A DNA stretch of 53,563 bases from Lachnospiraceae bacterium. GTDB lineage: Bacteria > Bacillota > Clostridia > Lachnospirales > Lachnospiraceae. The stretch is from NCBI GenBank assembly GCA_022510725.1, contig JAFLSW010000014.1, forward strand, positions 1 through 53,563. Direction: 5' to 3'. Both the position numbers and the translations under genes were made by a program. Below the pieces are notes generated by a model that was not told the origin of the DNA, did no database searches, and saw nothing but the letters and a program-made list of their open reading frames with translations. Shown piece after piece: positions 8,764 through 16,952 of this stretch (its first letter is position 1; each line of letters opens with the position of its first letter).

Positions 8764-9295
8764 GGTATTAAAGGGAATTTTAAGTACCAGCATTTATATT
8801 TTAGTCATATTGATCCTTACCTATTGTGCGGTAACTTTTTTGGGACAGCGTACAGAGGTGATCGGTTCGTCCATGGAGCCCACTTTAAGTGATGGAGATA
8901 ACCTGATCGTAGATAAGATCACCTATCGTACCAGGGATCCCCAGCGTTTTGAGATTGTGGTTTTCCCATATCAATATAGTAAAGAAACCTTTTATATCAA
9001 AAGGATCATCGGCCTGCCCGGAGAGCGGATCTATATTGATGATGAGGGACAGATCTATATAAACGGCGAACTGTTGGAAGAGGACTATGGCAAAGAGGTC
9101 ATTGAAGATGCAGGTCTTGCCGCAACGGAGATCGAGCTGGGTGAGAATGAATATTTTGTCATGGGAGACAATCGCAATGACAGTGCGGACAGTCGATTTG
9201 TCAGTGTCGGAAATGTAGACGGAGATCATATCATAGGAAGAGCCTGGCTGCGTATTTATCCCTTCGACCGCTTTGGCATATTAAAGCATCAATAA
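8756..9295 (+). CDS. lepB: Signal peptidase I (second copy)
   Basis: A 179-residue type I signal peptidase starting with GTG inside the end of ylqF. One N-terminal membrane span (about residues 7-28) is followed by IGSSMEPTL (nucleophile serine), FYIKRIIGLPGE (catalytic lysine) and MGDNRNDSADSR. It is clearly diverged from the copy at 6864, with a shorter N terminus, so the two probably differ in substrate preference or expression. Confidence 0.94.
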   Translation: MNKVLKGILSTSIYILVILILTYCAVTFLGQRTEVIGSSMEPTLSDGDNLIVDKITYRTRDPQRFEIVVFPYQYSKETFYIKRIIGLPGERIYIDDEGQIYINGELLEEDYGKEVIEDAGLAATEIELGENEYFVMGDNRNDSADSRFVSVGNVDGDHIIGRAWLRIYPFDRFGILKHQ

Positions 9296-9334
9296 TTGGG
9301 ATAAAATAGAATAAGATATCGAGGAGAACCGGTA

Positions 9335-10099
9335 TTGGAAGAAAAGATCAGTGTGATTAAAGAAAAATTTTCAGCCTGCAAAGAAACAGAGCTTTCCGCG
9401 CTGATAGAACAGTATGGAACTGATACAAGAAGCGGTGTGATGGCTCTTTGTAAGCGTGCGCAGGCTAAAATTGCCGCTTATGAGAAGGAACTGGAAAGGC
9501 TGGAGCAGATGTTTTTCTATGAAAAGGAATACAGCGCTTATGGTGCCATCTGCGGCATTGACGAGGTGGGAAGAGGTCCTTTGGCAGGGCCGGTGGTTGC
9601 AGGAGCAGTCATCCTTCCGAAGGATTGTGAGATTTTGTATTTAAACGATTCTAAGAAATTAAGTTCCAAGCTGCGGGATAGGTTGTACGATGAGATCCTT
9701 TCCAAAGCCGTAGCTTACGGTACTGCCTTTGTTTCCCACGAAAGGATCGATGAGATCAATATTTTGAATGCAACTTATGAAGCTATGCGAAAGGCTATTG
9801 AGAAATGTGCCATAAAACCCGATATATTATTAAATGATGCGGTTACCATTCCCGGCATTTCCATAAAGCAGGTGCCCATTATCAAGGGAGATGCCAAAAG
9901 CGCATCCATTGCGGCAGCCAGTGTTATCGCCAAGGTGGAAAGAGACCGGTATATGGAAAAAATGGATCAGGTTTATCCCGGCTATGGCTTTGCCTCCAAT
10001 AAAGGTTATGGCAGTGCAGAGCATATTGAAGCCTTGAAAAAACTGGGACCCTGTGGCATTCATCGAAGATCATTTATCGGAAATTTTGTTGCCTTATAG
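9335..10099 (+). CDS. rnhB: Ribonuclease HII
   Basis: A 254-residue RNase HII that cuts RNA in RNA-DNA hybrids and removes misincorporated ribonucleotides. Catalytic acids are visible in CGIDEVGRGPLAGPVV (about residue 74), LNDSKKLS and LLNDAVTIPG. An extra ~65-residue N-terminal region is also present in the Bacillus enzyme. The start is TTG, 8 nt after GAGGAG; the conserved N terminus supports it. The neighbours ylqF and the YlqG-like gene match Bacillus subtilis order. Confidence 0.96.
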   Translation: MEEKISVIKEKFSACKETELSALIEQYGTDTRSGVMALCKRAQAKIAAYEKELERLEQMFFYEKEYSAYGAICGIDEVGRGPLAGPVVAGAVILPKDCEILYLNDSKKLSSKLRDRLYDEILSKAVAYGTAFVSHERIDEINILNATYEAMRKAIEKCAIKPDILLNDAVTIPGISIKQVPIIKGDAKSASIAAASVIAKVERDRYMEKMDQVYPGYGFASNKGYGSAEHIEALKKLGPCGIHRRSFIGNFVAL

Positions 10100-10120
10100 T
10101 CCGGCAGATAGGAATGAAAT

Positions 10121-11830
10121 ATGAGTTTTAATTTATCTAATTTTTTTCATTACAGAAATGTCAATAGTGCCAATGCGGCATCGGGAGCAGGACGCAATCC
10201 CAGTGCGGCGTCAGCCAGAGTATCGGGAAACAATTCCCTGGCTGATGTCCAGCCCGGCAGCAGCTTTACGGGCAAGGTAGTGGAGACCAAGGACGGCATG
10301 GTCACCATACAGCTTGCTGATTCCACATTGGTTTCTGCCAATCTGAAAGGAAATATCCTGTTAGAAGCAGGCAGCCAGGTCACTTTTGTAGTCAATTCCA
10401 ATCAGAATCAAGTCGTATTAAGTCCCTTGTTTACCAATACGGCCATCAGCCACAATATTGAAAATGCCTTAAAGGCAGCAGAACTGCCTATAAACGAGCA
10501 GACGGTCAATATGGTATCGGATATGATGGAGCAGGGCATGAGCATTGATAAAGAGTCTCTCCTTGCCATGTACAGACAGATCACCAACAATCCTACCATT
10601 GATGGCAGCGCAGTGGTGAAGCTGACTCAGATGGGGCTTGCCATCAACGAGCTGAATGCGGCTTCCCTGGAGCAATATGAAAATTTAAATCACCAGCTTT
10701 CCGGAAGCATTACAGAGCTTTCGGAAGGATTGCAACAGGCCATCGCCTCCATAGAAGGGGAGAATACGGAGACCTTGATGCAGCTTTTTGATGGCATCAT
10801 GGACAGCATTGCGCCTTTTCAGGAAGGAGATGCCGAAGCATTACTCAGTATCCTTTCGGGTCATTCCGAAGAGCATGCGGCAGCACTGCAGGCAGAAAAC
10901 GGGACATTGATTTCTGAGGTTTTGACAGAAGCAGAGATGCAGCAGTTATCAGATCTGGTGGGCCTGGCAGGAGGAGAAGAAGCACTGGTAAATGCCATGG
11001 CAAAGGGAGAACTTTCGCCAAAAGAAGCATTACAGCTCATCAATCAATTGGCCCAGGGACAGGGCGATCAGGGAGAAGCAACAGCTACAGCCGCCAATGC
11101 AGCTACCGCAACCGGTAATCCTGCCAATCAGGTAATTTTTACTGAAGAACAGTTGTTAAACGGACAGACCATGGGAAACGGCCTGCCCTTGAAAGAACTA
11201 TTGGGAAATGCGGCAGTAGGAAAGCTGTTACAGCATACTATGGAAAAGAACTGGCTCATGGAGCCTAAGGATGTTGCCAATAAAGAAAAGGTAGAGGAGT
11301 TTTACGAGCAGCTGAAGAATCAGACGGGAAAGGTGGCAGAAACCGCTTCCAATGTATTGGGTAAGGATGCGCCCTTGACCCAAAGCGCAGGACAGCTTTC
11401 CCAAAACATTGATTTCTTAAACCAGTTAAATCATACCTTTACCTATGTACAGCTTCCCTTGCGCTTAAACGGACAAAATGCCAATGGGGATCTCTATGTC
11501 TATACCAACAAAAAGAATCTGGCGGATAAGGACGGAAAGGTCAGCGCATTTTTACATCTGGATATGGATAATCTGGGAAGCGTTGATGTATATGTTGCCA
11601 TGGAGCAGCAGCGTGTCAGCACCAACTTCATGGTGGCGGATGACAGCATTTTGGATCTGATCGAACAGAATATCGATCTGTTAAATGAAAGACTGGAAAA
11701 AAGAGGATATCAGCTGACAAGCAAAGTGTCCCTGATGCAGGAAGAAACTTCCGTGCTGCAGGAAATGCAGAAGGAACTGGGCCAGTCGGCACTGCCATTA
11801 TCAATGTATTCCTTTGATGTAAGGGCATAA
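10121..11830 (+). CDS. FliK-like (YlqG-type) protein
   Basis: A 569-residue protein with low-complexity Ala/Asn/Ser-rich N-terminal and Ala/Thr-rich central regions and a folded C-terminal domain (about residues 435-540) beginning YVQLPLRLNGQ and containing HLDMDNLGSVDVYV, which resembles the FliK hook-length-control C-terminal domain. The position after rnhB and before the FlhB-C-like gene corresponds to ylqG in Bacillus subtilis. FliK normally measures hook length and switches export specificity through FlhB. No other flagellar gene is nearby, so the role outside a flagellar operon is unknown. Confidence 0.75.
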   Translation: MSFNLSNFFHYRNVNSANAASGAGRNPSAASARVSGNNSLADVQPGSSFTGKVVETKDGMVTIQLADSTLVSANLKGNILLEAGSQVTFVVNSNQNQVVLSPLFTNTAISHNIENALKAAELPINEQTVNMVSDMMEQGMSIDKESLLAMYRQITNNPTIDGSAVVKLTQMGLAINELNAASLEQYENLNHQLSGSITELSEGLQQAIASIEGENTETLMQLFDGIMDSIAPFQEGDAEALLSILSGHSEEHAAALQAENGTLISEVLTEAEMQQLSDLVGLAGGEEALVNAMAKGELSPKEALQLINQLAQGQGDQGEATATAANAATATGNPANQVIFTEEQLLNGQTMGNGLPLKELLGNAAVGKLLQHTMEKNWLMEPKDVANKEKVEEFYEQLKNQTGKVAETASNVLGKDAPLTQSAGQLSQNIDFLNQLNHTFTYVQLPLRLNGQNANGDLYVYTNKKNLADKDGKVSAFLHLDMDNLGSVDVYVAMEQQRVSTNFMVADDSILDLIEQNIDLLNERLEKRGYQLTSKVSLMQEETSVLQEMQKELGQSALPLSMYSFDVRA

Positions 11831-11840
11831 GGAGGCGGTC

Positions 11841-12137
11841 ATGGAAGAGAAGAAGAAAAAACCAAAACAGGCCATTGCCTTATCCTATGATCCTTCTGAT
11901 GACGCTCCGGTAGTCATTGCCTCCGGTACGGGAGCTTTGGCGGAGCGGATCATAGAAAAAGCAAAGGAAGCGGATGTACCTATTCACCAGGACGATAAAC
12001 TGGCGGAAACCTTATCCAAGTTGGAGATCGGGGATATGATCCCTCCGGAGTTATATGAAGTAGTGGCGGAAATCTTAGTATTCGTTGACAGAATGGATAA
12101 GATCAAGGCAAAAATGGACGGCAAAATAAAAAAATAG
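11841..12137 (+). CDS. ylqH: FlhB C-terminal-like protein YlqH
   Basis: A 98-residue stand-alone relative of the cytoplasmic domain of FlhB/EscU export-switch proteins. The stretch QAIALSYDPSDDAPVVIASG and the later GDMIPPELYEVVAEILVFV align with FlhB sequence just after its NPTH autocleavage motif; NPTH itself is absent and replaced by KKKKPKQ. It therefore looks like the post-cleavage half of FlhB as its own gene. AAGGAGG precedes the ATG, 10 nt after the FliK-like gene, so the pair is coupled. Confidence 0.85.
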   Translation: MEEKKKKPKQAIALSYDPSDDAPVVIASGTGALAERIIEKAKEADVPIHQDDKLAETLSKLEIGDMIPPELYEVVAEILVFVDRMDKIKAKMDGKIKK

Positions 12138-12150
12138 GAGGCAGACGCTT

Positions 12151-12939
12151 GTGAAGGATAAAAAGGGCGTATCCGGCAGTACACTAAAAATGGTGGCAGT
12201 GATCACCATGCTGATCGATCATATTGCAGCCGTTGTACTGTACCGCTATCTGATTGCAAATCATTTTTCTTTCGTGATCGATCTGCCTGTTACGACATCT
12301 GCAGAAAAACGCTTATATCATATTTATCTGATCTATGACATCATGCGCGGCATAGGAAGGATTGCCTTTCCCATCTACTGTTTTTTACTGGTAGAAGGCT
12401 TTATTCATACAAGAAGCAGAGCCCGCTATGCCTTCCGTCTTTTTCTCTTTGCCCTGCTTTCGGAAATTCCTTTTGATCTGGATTTTAGAAGACATGCCAT
12501 AGAGTTTTCTTATCAAAATGTATTCTTTACCTTATTGATCGGCTTTTTAACGATCTGGGTTATAAACGCTATCGTCTCTTATATGCAAAAGCATGTTAAG
12601 GGTATCCTATTTCAGATTTTACGGACCCTGTGTTTTCTGTTTGTTACCGCCATAGGTGCAGTGGGAGCGAAACTTTTAAAAACCGATTATGCTGCCGCCG
12701 GTGTGATCGCCATATCCTGTATATTTTTCTTTAAGCAATTGTCCGATGTACTTTCTCTGGCGGCAGGATGTGTGGCTCTTACCATAGCTATGCCTAATGA
12801 ATGGCCGGCCTTCTTTGGGCTTTTGCTGGTAGAAAAGTATAATGGTACCAGAGGATGGAAGTGGAAATATATCTTTTATTTCTTTTATCCGGTACATTTA
12901 TGGGTGCTTTATGGCATTTGTGTCTGTATGGGGATATAA
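12151..12939 (+). CDS. TraX family membrane protein
   Basis: A 262-residue protein with about seven or eight membrane spans and the typical start SGSTLKMVAVITMLIDHIAA (helix ending in the IDH motif), followed by GIGRIAFPIYCFLLVEGF. TraX acetylates F-pilin in Enterobacteria; chromosomal Firmicute relatives are of unknown substrate and probably acyltransferases. GTG start, with AGGAGGC 8 nt upstream. No conjugation genes are nearby, so the name does not imply a mobile element. Confidence 0.85.
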   Translation: MKDKKGVSGSTLKMVAVITMLIDHIAAVVLYRYLIANHFSFVIDLPVTTSAEKRLYHIYLIYDIMRGIGRIAFPIYCFLLVEGFIHTRSRARYAFRLFLFALLSEIPFDLDFRRHAIEFSYQNVFFTLLIGFLTIWVINAIVSYMQKHVKGILFQILRTLCFLFVTAIGAVGAKLLKTDYAAAGVIAISCIFFFKQLSDVLSLAAGCVALTIAMPNEWPAFFGLLLVEKYNGTRGWKWKYIFYFFYPVHLWVLYGICVCMGI

Positions 12940-12993
12940 AATGTCTTAAGGATTCCTTTTGATCTCATGTGTCTGGAGAGGGAAAGGAAGAAC

Positions 12994-13347
12994 ATGAACA
13001 AAAGAAAAGTGGGAGCCGAGCAGGAAGAAAAAGCTTGTACTTTCTTACAGAGCAAAGGTCTTAAGATCTTGGAAAGAAACTATTACACAAGACAGGGAGA
13101 GATCGACATCATCGCGAAGGATGCATGTGCCATTGTCTTTGTGGAAGTAAAGTATCGTAAGAGCATATCGGCAGGTCTGCCTCAGGAAGCGGTGGATATC
13201 AAAAAACAGCGGCGCATCAGCAGGGCGGCAGCGCACTATCTTTCCTTTCACAGACTGCCTTTTTTTACACCATGCCGCTTTGATGTGATCGCCATTTGTG
13301 ATGAAAAGATCTTATGGATTCCCGATGCCTTTTGCTACAGGTCATAA
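12994..13347 (+). CDS. YraN family (UPF0102) nuclease-like protein
   Basis: A 117-residue protein with a PD-(D/E)XK-type core: ERNYYTRQGEIDIIAKD gives the E and D, and VFVEVKYR the ExK pair. YraN family members resemble Holliday-junction resolvases but their role is unresolved. The start is the ATG after GGAAGAAC; an upstream in-frame ATG at 12967 lacks the family's N terminus. yraN genes are commonly close to rnhB, as here. Confidence 0.92.
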   Translation: MNKRKVGAEQEEKACTFLQSKGLKILERNYYTRQGEIDIIAKDACAIVFVEVKYRKSISAGLPQEAVDIKKQRRISRAAAHYLSFHRLPFFTPCRFDVIAICDEKILWIPDAFCYRS

Positions 13348-13394
13348 TGGCTTGGGATTTTTCATTTTAGGAAGTATGAAGAAAAGAGGTTTCT

Positions 13395-14261
13395 ATGTAT
13401 CAGGTAAAGCGAAAAGAGGGAGCAAAAATCTCTCTCGTTCAACATGAAGAAAGCGGAATAGAGTATCTTACCTTTCCGGGCTTGGATCAATTAGGTTGCA
13501 TTCGTCATCTGTTTTCTACCAGGATCGGCGGTGTCAGTGAAGGCATCTATGCCTCCATGAACTTGTCTTTTACCAGAGGGGATGAGGAAGAAAAGGTACT
13601 GGAAAATTTTGACAGGATCGGTTCCTTGCTGGGTGCAGAAAGAGAGCAGTTTGTCTTGTCTGCCCAGACCCATACAGACAATATCCGTATTATAAAAAAA
13701 GAGGATGGGGGCAACGGTCTCATCAGACCGTTGCCTTATAATGATGTGGATGGCTTGGTAACCAATGAAAAGGGCTTGGTGCTTTCCACCTTTTATGCGG
13801 ACTGTGTACCTATTTACCTGGTTGACCCCGTAAAAGAAGTGATCGGATTGTGTCATTCCGGTTGGAAGGGAACGGTAAAGCATATCGGAGCCAAAGCGGT
13901 TCGTCTGATGAAAGAAGAATTCGGATGCGATTCTGCGGATATTCATGCCGCCATTGCGCCGTCGATCTGTCAGGACTGCTATGAAGTAAGCAGCGATGTG
14001 ATCGAAGAGATTAAAAAGGCATTTACTCCCGATGAATTTGGAAGCAAATGCCATGATGAACTGTTTTATAAAAAGGATAATGGAAAATATCAGTTAAACC
14101 TTTGGCGTGCCTGCGAACTGTACCTGCTTCATGCCGGTATCAAAGAGGAGCACTTAGAGGTAACGGATATCTGTACCTGCTGCAATCCCGACTATCTCTT
14201 TTCCCATCGGGCCTCTCAGGGAAAGAGAGGGAATCTGGGAGCGTTTTTGATGCTGGTGTAA
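13395..14261 (+). CDS. pgeF: YfiH/LACC1-type multi-specific purine nucleoside enzyme PgeF
   Basis: A 288-residue protein of the YfiH (DUF152) family, which acts on purine nucleosides (phosphorylase/deaminase activities in LACC1 relatives) and is also called a peptidoglycan-editing factor. Zinc-site residues are visible in SAQTHTDN, YADCVPIYL, LCHSGWKGT and APSICQDCYEV. AGAGG precedes the ATG. Convergent with prs, whose stop is 28 bp away. Confidence 0.93.
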   Translation: MYQVKRKEGAKISLVQHEESGIEYLTFPGLDQLGCIRHLFSTRIGGVSEGIYASMNLSFTRGDEEEKVLENFDRIGSLLGAEREQFVLSAQTHTDNIRIIKKEDGGNGLIRPLPYNDVDGLVTNEKGLVLSTFYADCVPIYLVDPVKEVIGLCHSGWKGTVKHIGAKAVRLMKEEFGCDSADIHAAIAPSICQDCYEVSSDVIEEIKKAFTPDEFGSKCHDELFYKKDNGKYQLNLWRACELYLLHAGIKEEHLEVTDICTCCNPDYLFSHRASQGKRGNLGAFLMLV

Positions 14262-14289
14262 GGAAACGGTTATTCTATGTTGCGTATCC

Positions 14290-15477
14290 TCACAAATTCC
14301 CAAACTCACGCTTATTGTATTCCGCAAGCAGTTCCTGGATCTTATAGGTAGGTGTCAATACATTACCCATGGAAAGATCGTGGTTCATAAAGTCAATAAT
14401 GCTGGCAGTAAACTTGCTCATGTCCGCCTCTACGAAGTAGGGGCGTTCTTTGATCTCAGGGGGAAGATAGGTCAGGTTGGTAACCACTACCCGGTCGAAG
14501 TCCTTTCTCTCATAAGCATCATCAAAGGACTTTAGGCCTTCGGTAAAGAGACCAAAGGTACAGCAGATAAAGACCCGTTTTGCGCCCATCTGTTTTAACT
14601 GCTTTGCTGTATCGATCATACTGCCGCCGGAAGCGATCATATCGTCAATGATGATCACATCCCGGTCTTTGATATTGTCTCCTAAAAATTCATGGGCAAC
14701 AATGGGATTCTTGCCGTTTACGATACGGGAATAATCTCTTCTCTTATAAAACATACCCGTATCCACCCCAAGAACGGAAGAAAAGTATACCGCCCGGTCC
14801 AGGGCACCCTCATCAGGGCTGATGACGGTCATATGGTCCTTGTCGATGATCAGATCTTTCTCATAAGCTAAGAGAGAGCGGATAAACTGATAAGGCGGTG
14901 TAAAATTATCAAAGCCGCAAAGGGGAGTGGCATTCTGTACTCTGGGATCGTGGGCATCAAAGGTAATAAAATTGCTGACACCCATATTGCTCAGTTCCTT
15001 TAATGCGTAAGCACAGTCTAAGGATTCCCTGGTGCTGCGCTTATGCTGTCTGCCTTCGTAAAGAAAAGGCATGATCACATTGATACGATGAGCCTTACCG
15101 TTGCAGGCTGCGATCAGGCGTTTCAGATCCTGATAGTGATCATCGGGAGATTTATGGTTTTCATAGCCGTTTACCGTATAGGTAAGGCTGTGGTTGCACA
15201 CATCCACCATGATAAACAGATCCTTACCACGAACAGATTCGTTTAAGATGGCTTTTCCTTCCCCGGAACCGAATCTGGGACAAACCGCATCTACCAGATA
15301 ATTGGATTCGGAGTAGCCTTCAAAGGCAGGGTCCTTTGTCAGGTCATTATGGATATTTTCCCTGAAAAACACCAGATAATCATTTACTTTTTTGGCAAAA
15401 TCCAGGCAGCTTTCCGTTGCAATGAGCTTTAATGGAGCCACCGGCATGGCATTTTCCAGTACAGATAAATTAGGCAT
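14290..15477 (-). CDS. prs: Ribose-phosphate pyrophosphokinase (long form)
   Basis: A 395-residue PRPP synthetase family protein. The PRPP-binding loop is DVIIIDDMIASGGSMIDTAK near residue 285 and the domain pair is preserved, but the protein is about 80 residues longer than the usual 315 and the segment equivalent to the nucleotide-binding loop reads FDAHDPRVQNATP. The start is the ATG 6 nt after GGAGG; another ATG two codons earlier touches the ribosome-binding site. Supplies PRPP for nucleotide and histidine synthesis (hisH/hisF are in this window). Divergent from the radical-SAM gene with abutting promoters. Confidence 0.88.
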   Translation of the reverse strand: MPNLSVLENAMPVAPLKLIATESCLDFAKKVNDYLVFFRENIHNDLTKDPAFEGYSESNYLVDAVCPRFGSGEGKAILNESVRGKDLFIMVDVCNHSLTYTVNGYENHKSPDDHYQDLKRLIAACNGKAHRINVIMPFLYEGRQHKRSTRESLDCAYALKELSNMGVSNFITFDAHDPRVQNATPLCGFDNFTPPYQFIRSLLAYEKDLIIDKDHMTVISPDEGALDRAVYFSSVLGVDTGMFYKRRDYSRIVNGKNPIVAHEFLGDNIKDRDVIIIDDMIASGGSMIDTAKQLKQMGAKRVFICCTFGLFTEGLKSFDDAYERKDFDRVVVTNLTYLPPEIKERPYFVEADMSKFTASIIDFMNHDLSMGNVLTPTYKIQELLAEYNKREFGNL

Positions 15478-15524
15478 GGTCATCCTCCGTAATATAGCGG
15501 TTTGTATGGTTTTCTTACTCACTA

Positions 15525-15553
15525 AATTTATCATTCCGCTAGTGACACGTCAA
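15525..15553 (-). promoter_or_regulatory. Predicted sigma-A promoter for prs
   Basis: On the reverse strand: TTGACG (15553-15548), a 17-bp spacer, and an extended -10 TGATAAATT with the hexamer at 15530-15525. Its -35 abuts the -35 of the forward promoter. Confidence 0.65.
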
Positions 15554-15570
15554 GGAATTTCTAGTAGAAT
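15542..15570 (+). promoter_or_regulatory. Predicted sigma-A promoter for the DUF512 gene
   Basis: GTGACA (15542-15547), a 17-bp spacer, TAGAAT (15565-15570); each hexamer matches consensus at 5 of 6 positions. Predicted start near 15577, about 20 nt before the ATG. Confidence 0.6.
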
Positions 15571-15596
15571 ACACATTAGAAGGAGTCTTAAGAAAT

Positions 15597-16943
15597 ATGG
15601 AACATATAGTAAGATCCGTAGATCCCGGCAGCATTGCAGAGGAGATGGATATTGCAAAAGGAGATGCCCTTTTGCAGATCAACGGTCGGGAGATAGAGGA
15701 TATTTTTGATTATCAATATCTGATTCAGGATGAATATATAGAAGTGCTCATCAAAAAGCCGGAGGGTGAAGAGTGGCTTTTGGAGATCGATAAGGAAGAG
15801 CAGGAGGATCTGGGCATCGAGTTTGAAAACGGTTTGATGGACGAATACCGTTCCTGCCACAATCGCTGTATTTTCTGTTTTATTGATCAGATGCCAAAGG
15901 GGATGCGAGAGTCCTTATATTTTAAGGATGATGATTCCCGTCTGTCTTTTTTGCAGGGCAATTATGTGACCCTTACCAATATGTCGGATCATGATGTGGA
16001 ACGGATCATCCGCTATCATTTGGAACCTATCAATATTTCTTTCCAGACCATGAATCCGGAGCTTCGCTGCAAGATGCTGCGAAACCGCTTTGCGGGAGAT
16101 GCCCTGAAAAAAGTAGATGCTTTTTATGAAGCGGGCATTGTGATGAACGGACAGATCGTGCTTTGTAAAGGGATCAATGATGGAGCAGAGCTGGAATCTT
16201 CCATAGAAAAGCTGACGCAGTACATTCCTTATTTAGAAAGTGTTTCCGTGGTGCCGGTGGGACTGTCCAAGTATAGAGAGGGCTTGTATTCTCTGGAGCC
16301 TTTTGAGAAAGAAGATGCAAAAGAAGTCCTTGCCTGCATCCACAAGTGGCAGGAAAAGCTGTATAAAGACCATGGTATCCATTTTGTCCATGCCAGCGAT
16401 GAATGGTATCTTTTGGCGGAAGAGCCTTTGCCGGAGGGAGAGCGTTATGACGGTTATCTCCAGTTGGAAAACGGCGTGGGCATGCTGACTTTGTTAAGGG
16501 AGGAATTTGAAGAAGCCTTTCAGGAGGAAGCTGCCCTGTTAAAAGGCAAAGCCCATGGGATCAAACCGGAAAGGCTGACTTTGATAACCGGCACATTGGC
16601 ATACGATGCAGTGAAAGCTTTGGCAGAAGAAGTTATGAAACAGTTTCCGGAGAAAGACATTCAGACCATAGCCATCCGAAATGATTTCTTCGGAGAACGG
16701 ATCACGGTTTCCGGTCTCCTGACGGGAAAGGATATTATCAGTCAGCTGCAGGGTATGGAATTGGGTAACAGGCTGCTACTTCCTCAAAATGTACTGCGAA
16801 GTGGCGAGGATTATTTTTTGGATGATGTGACCCTGTCTCAATTGGAAGAAACTTTACAAGTAAGGGCGGATATTGTAAAATCAAGCGGGCGGGATTTTGT
16901 CCGGACCATTCTTTATGAGGACGGATCCCTTGGTTCAGAATAG
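15597..16943 (+). CDS. Radical SAM / PDZ protein, DUF512 family
   Basis: A 448-residue protein with an N-terminal PDZ-like domain (IVRSVDPGSIAEEMDIAKGD), a radical-SAM cluster motif CHNRCIFC near residue 89, and a C-terminal DUF512 region. The family is widespread in Clostridia and cyanobacteria and of unknown reaction. Just 9 nt before der, so co-transcribed with it. AGAAGGAG precedes the ATG. Confidence 0.9.
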   Translation: MEHIVRSVDPGSIAEEMDIAKGDALLQINGREIEDIFDYQYLIQDEYIEVLIKKPEGEEWLLEIDKEEQEDLGIEFENGLMDEYRSCHNRCIFCFIDQMPKGMRESLYFKDDDSRLSFLQGNYVTLTNMSDHDVERIIRYHLEPINISFQTMNPELRCKMLRNRFAGDALKKVDAFYEAGIVMNGQIVLCKGINDGAELESSIEKLTQYIPYLESVSVVPVGLSKYREGLYSLEPFEKEDAKEVLACIHKWQEKLYKDHGIHFVHASDEWYLLAEEPLPEGERYDGYLQLENGVGMLTLLREEFEEAFQEEAALLKGKAHGIKPERLTLITGTLAYDAVKALAEEVMKQFPEKDIQTIAIRNDFFGERITVSGLLTGKDIISQLQGMELGNRLLLPQNVLRSGEDYFLDDVTLSQLEETLQVRADIVKSSGRDFVRTILYEDGSLGSE

Positions 16944-16952
16944 GAGAAAGCA

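Noticed and set aside
12151-12939. TraX as evidence of a conjugative element
   Set aside because: No relaxase, transfer, integrase or attachment-site sequence is nearby; TraX relatives are common on Firmicute chromosomes.
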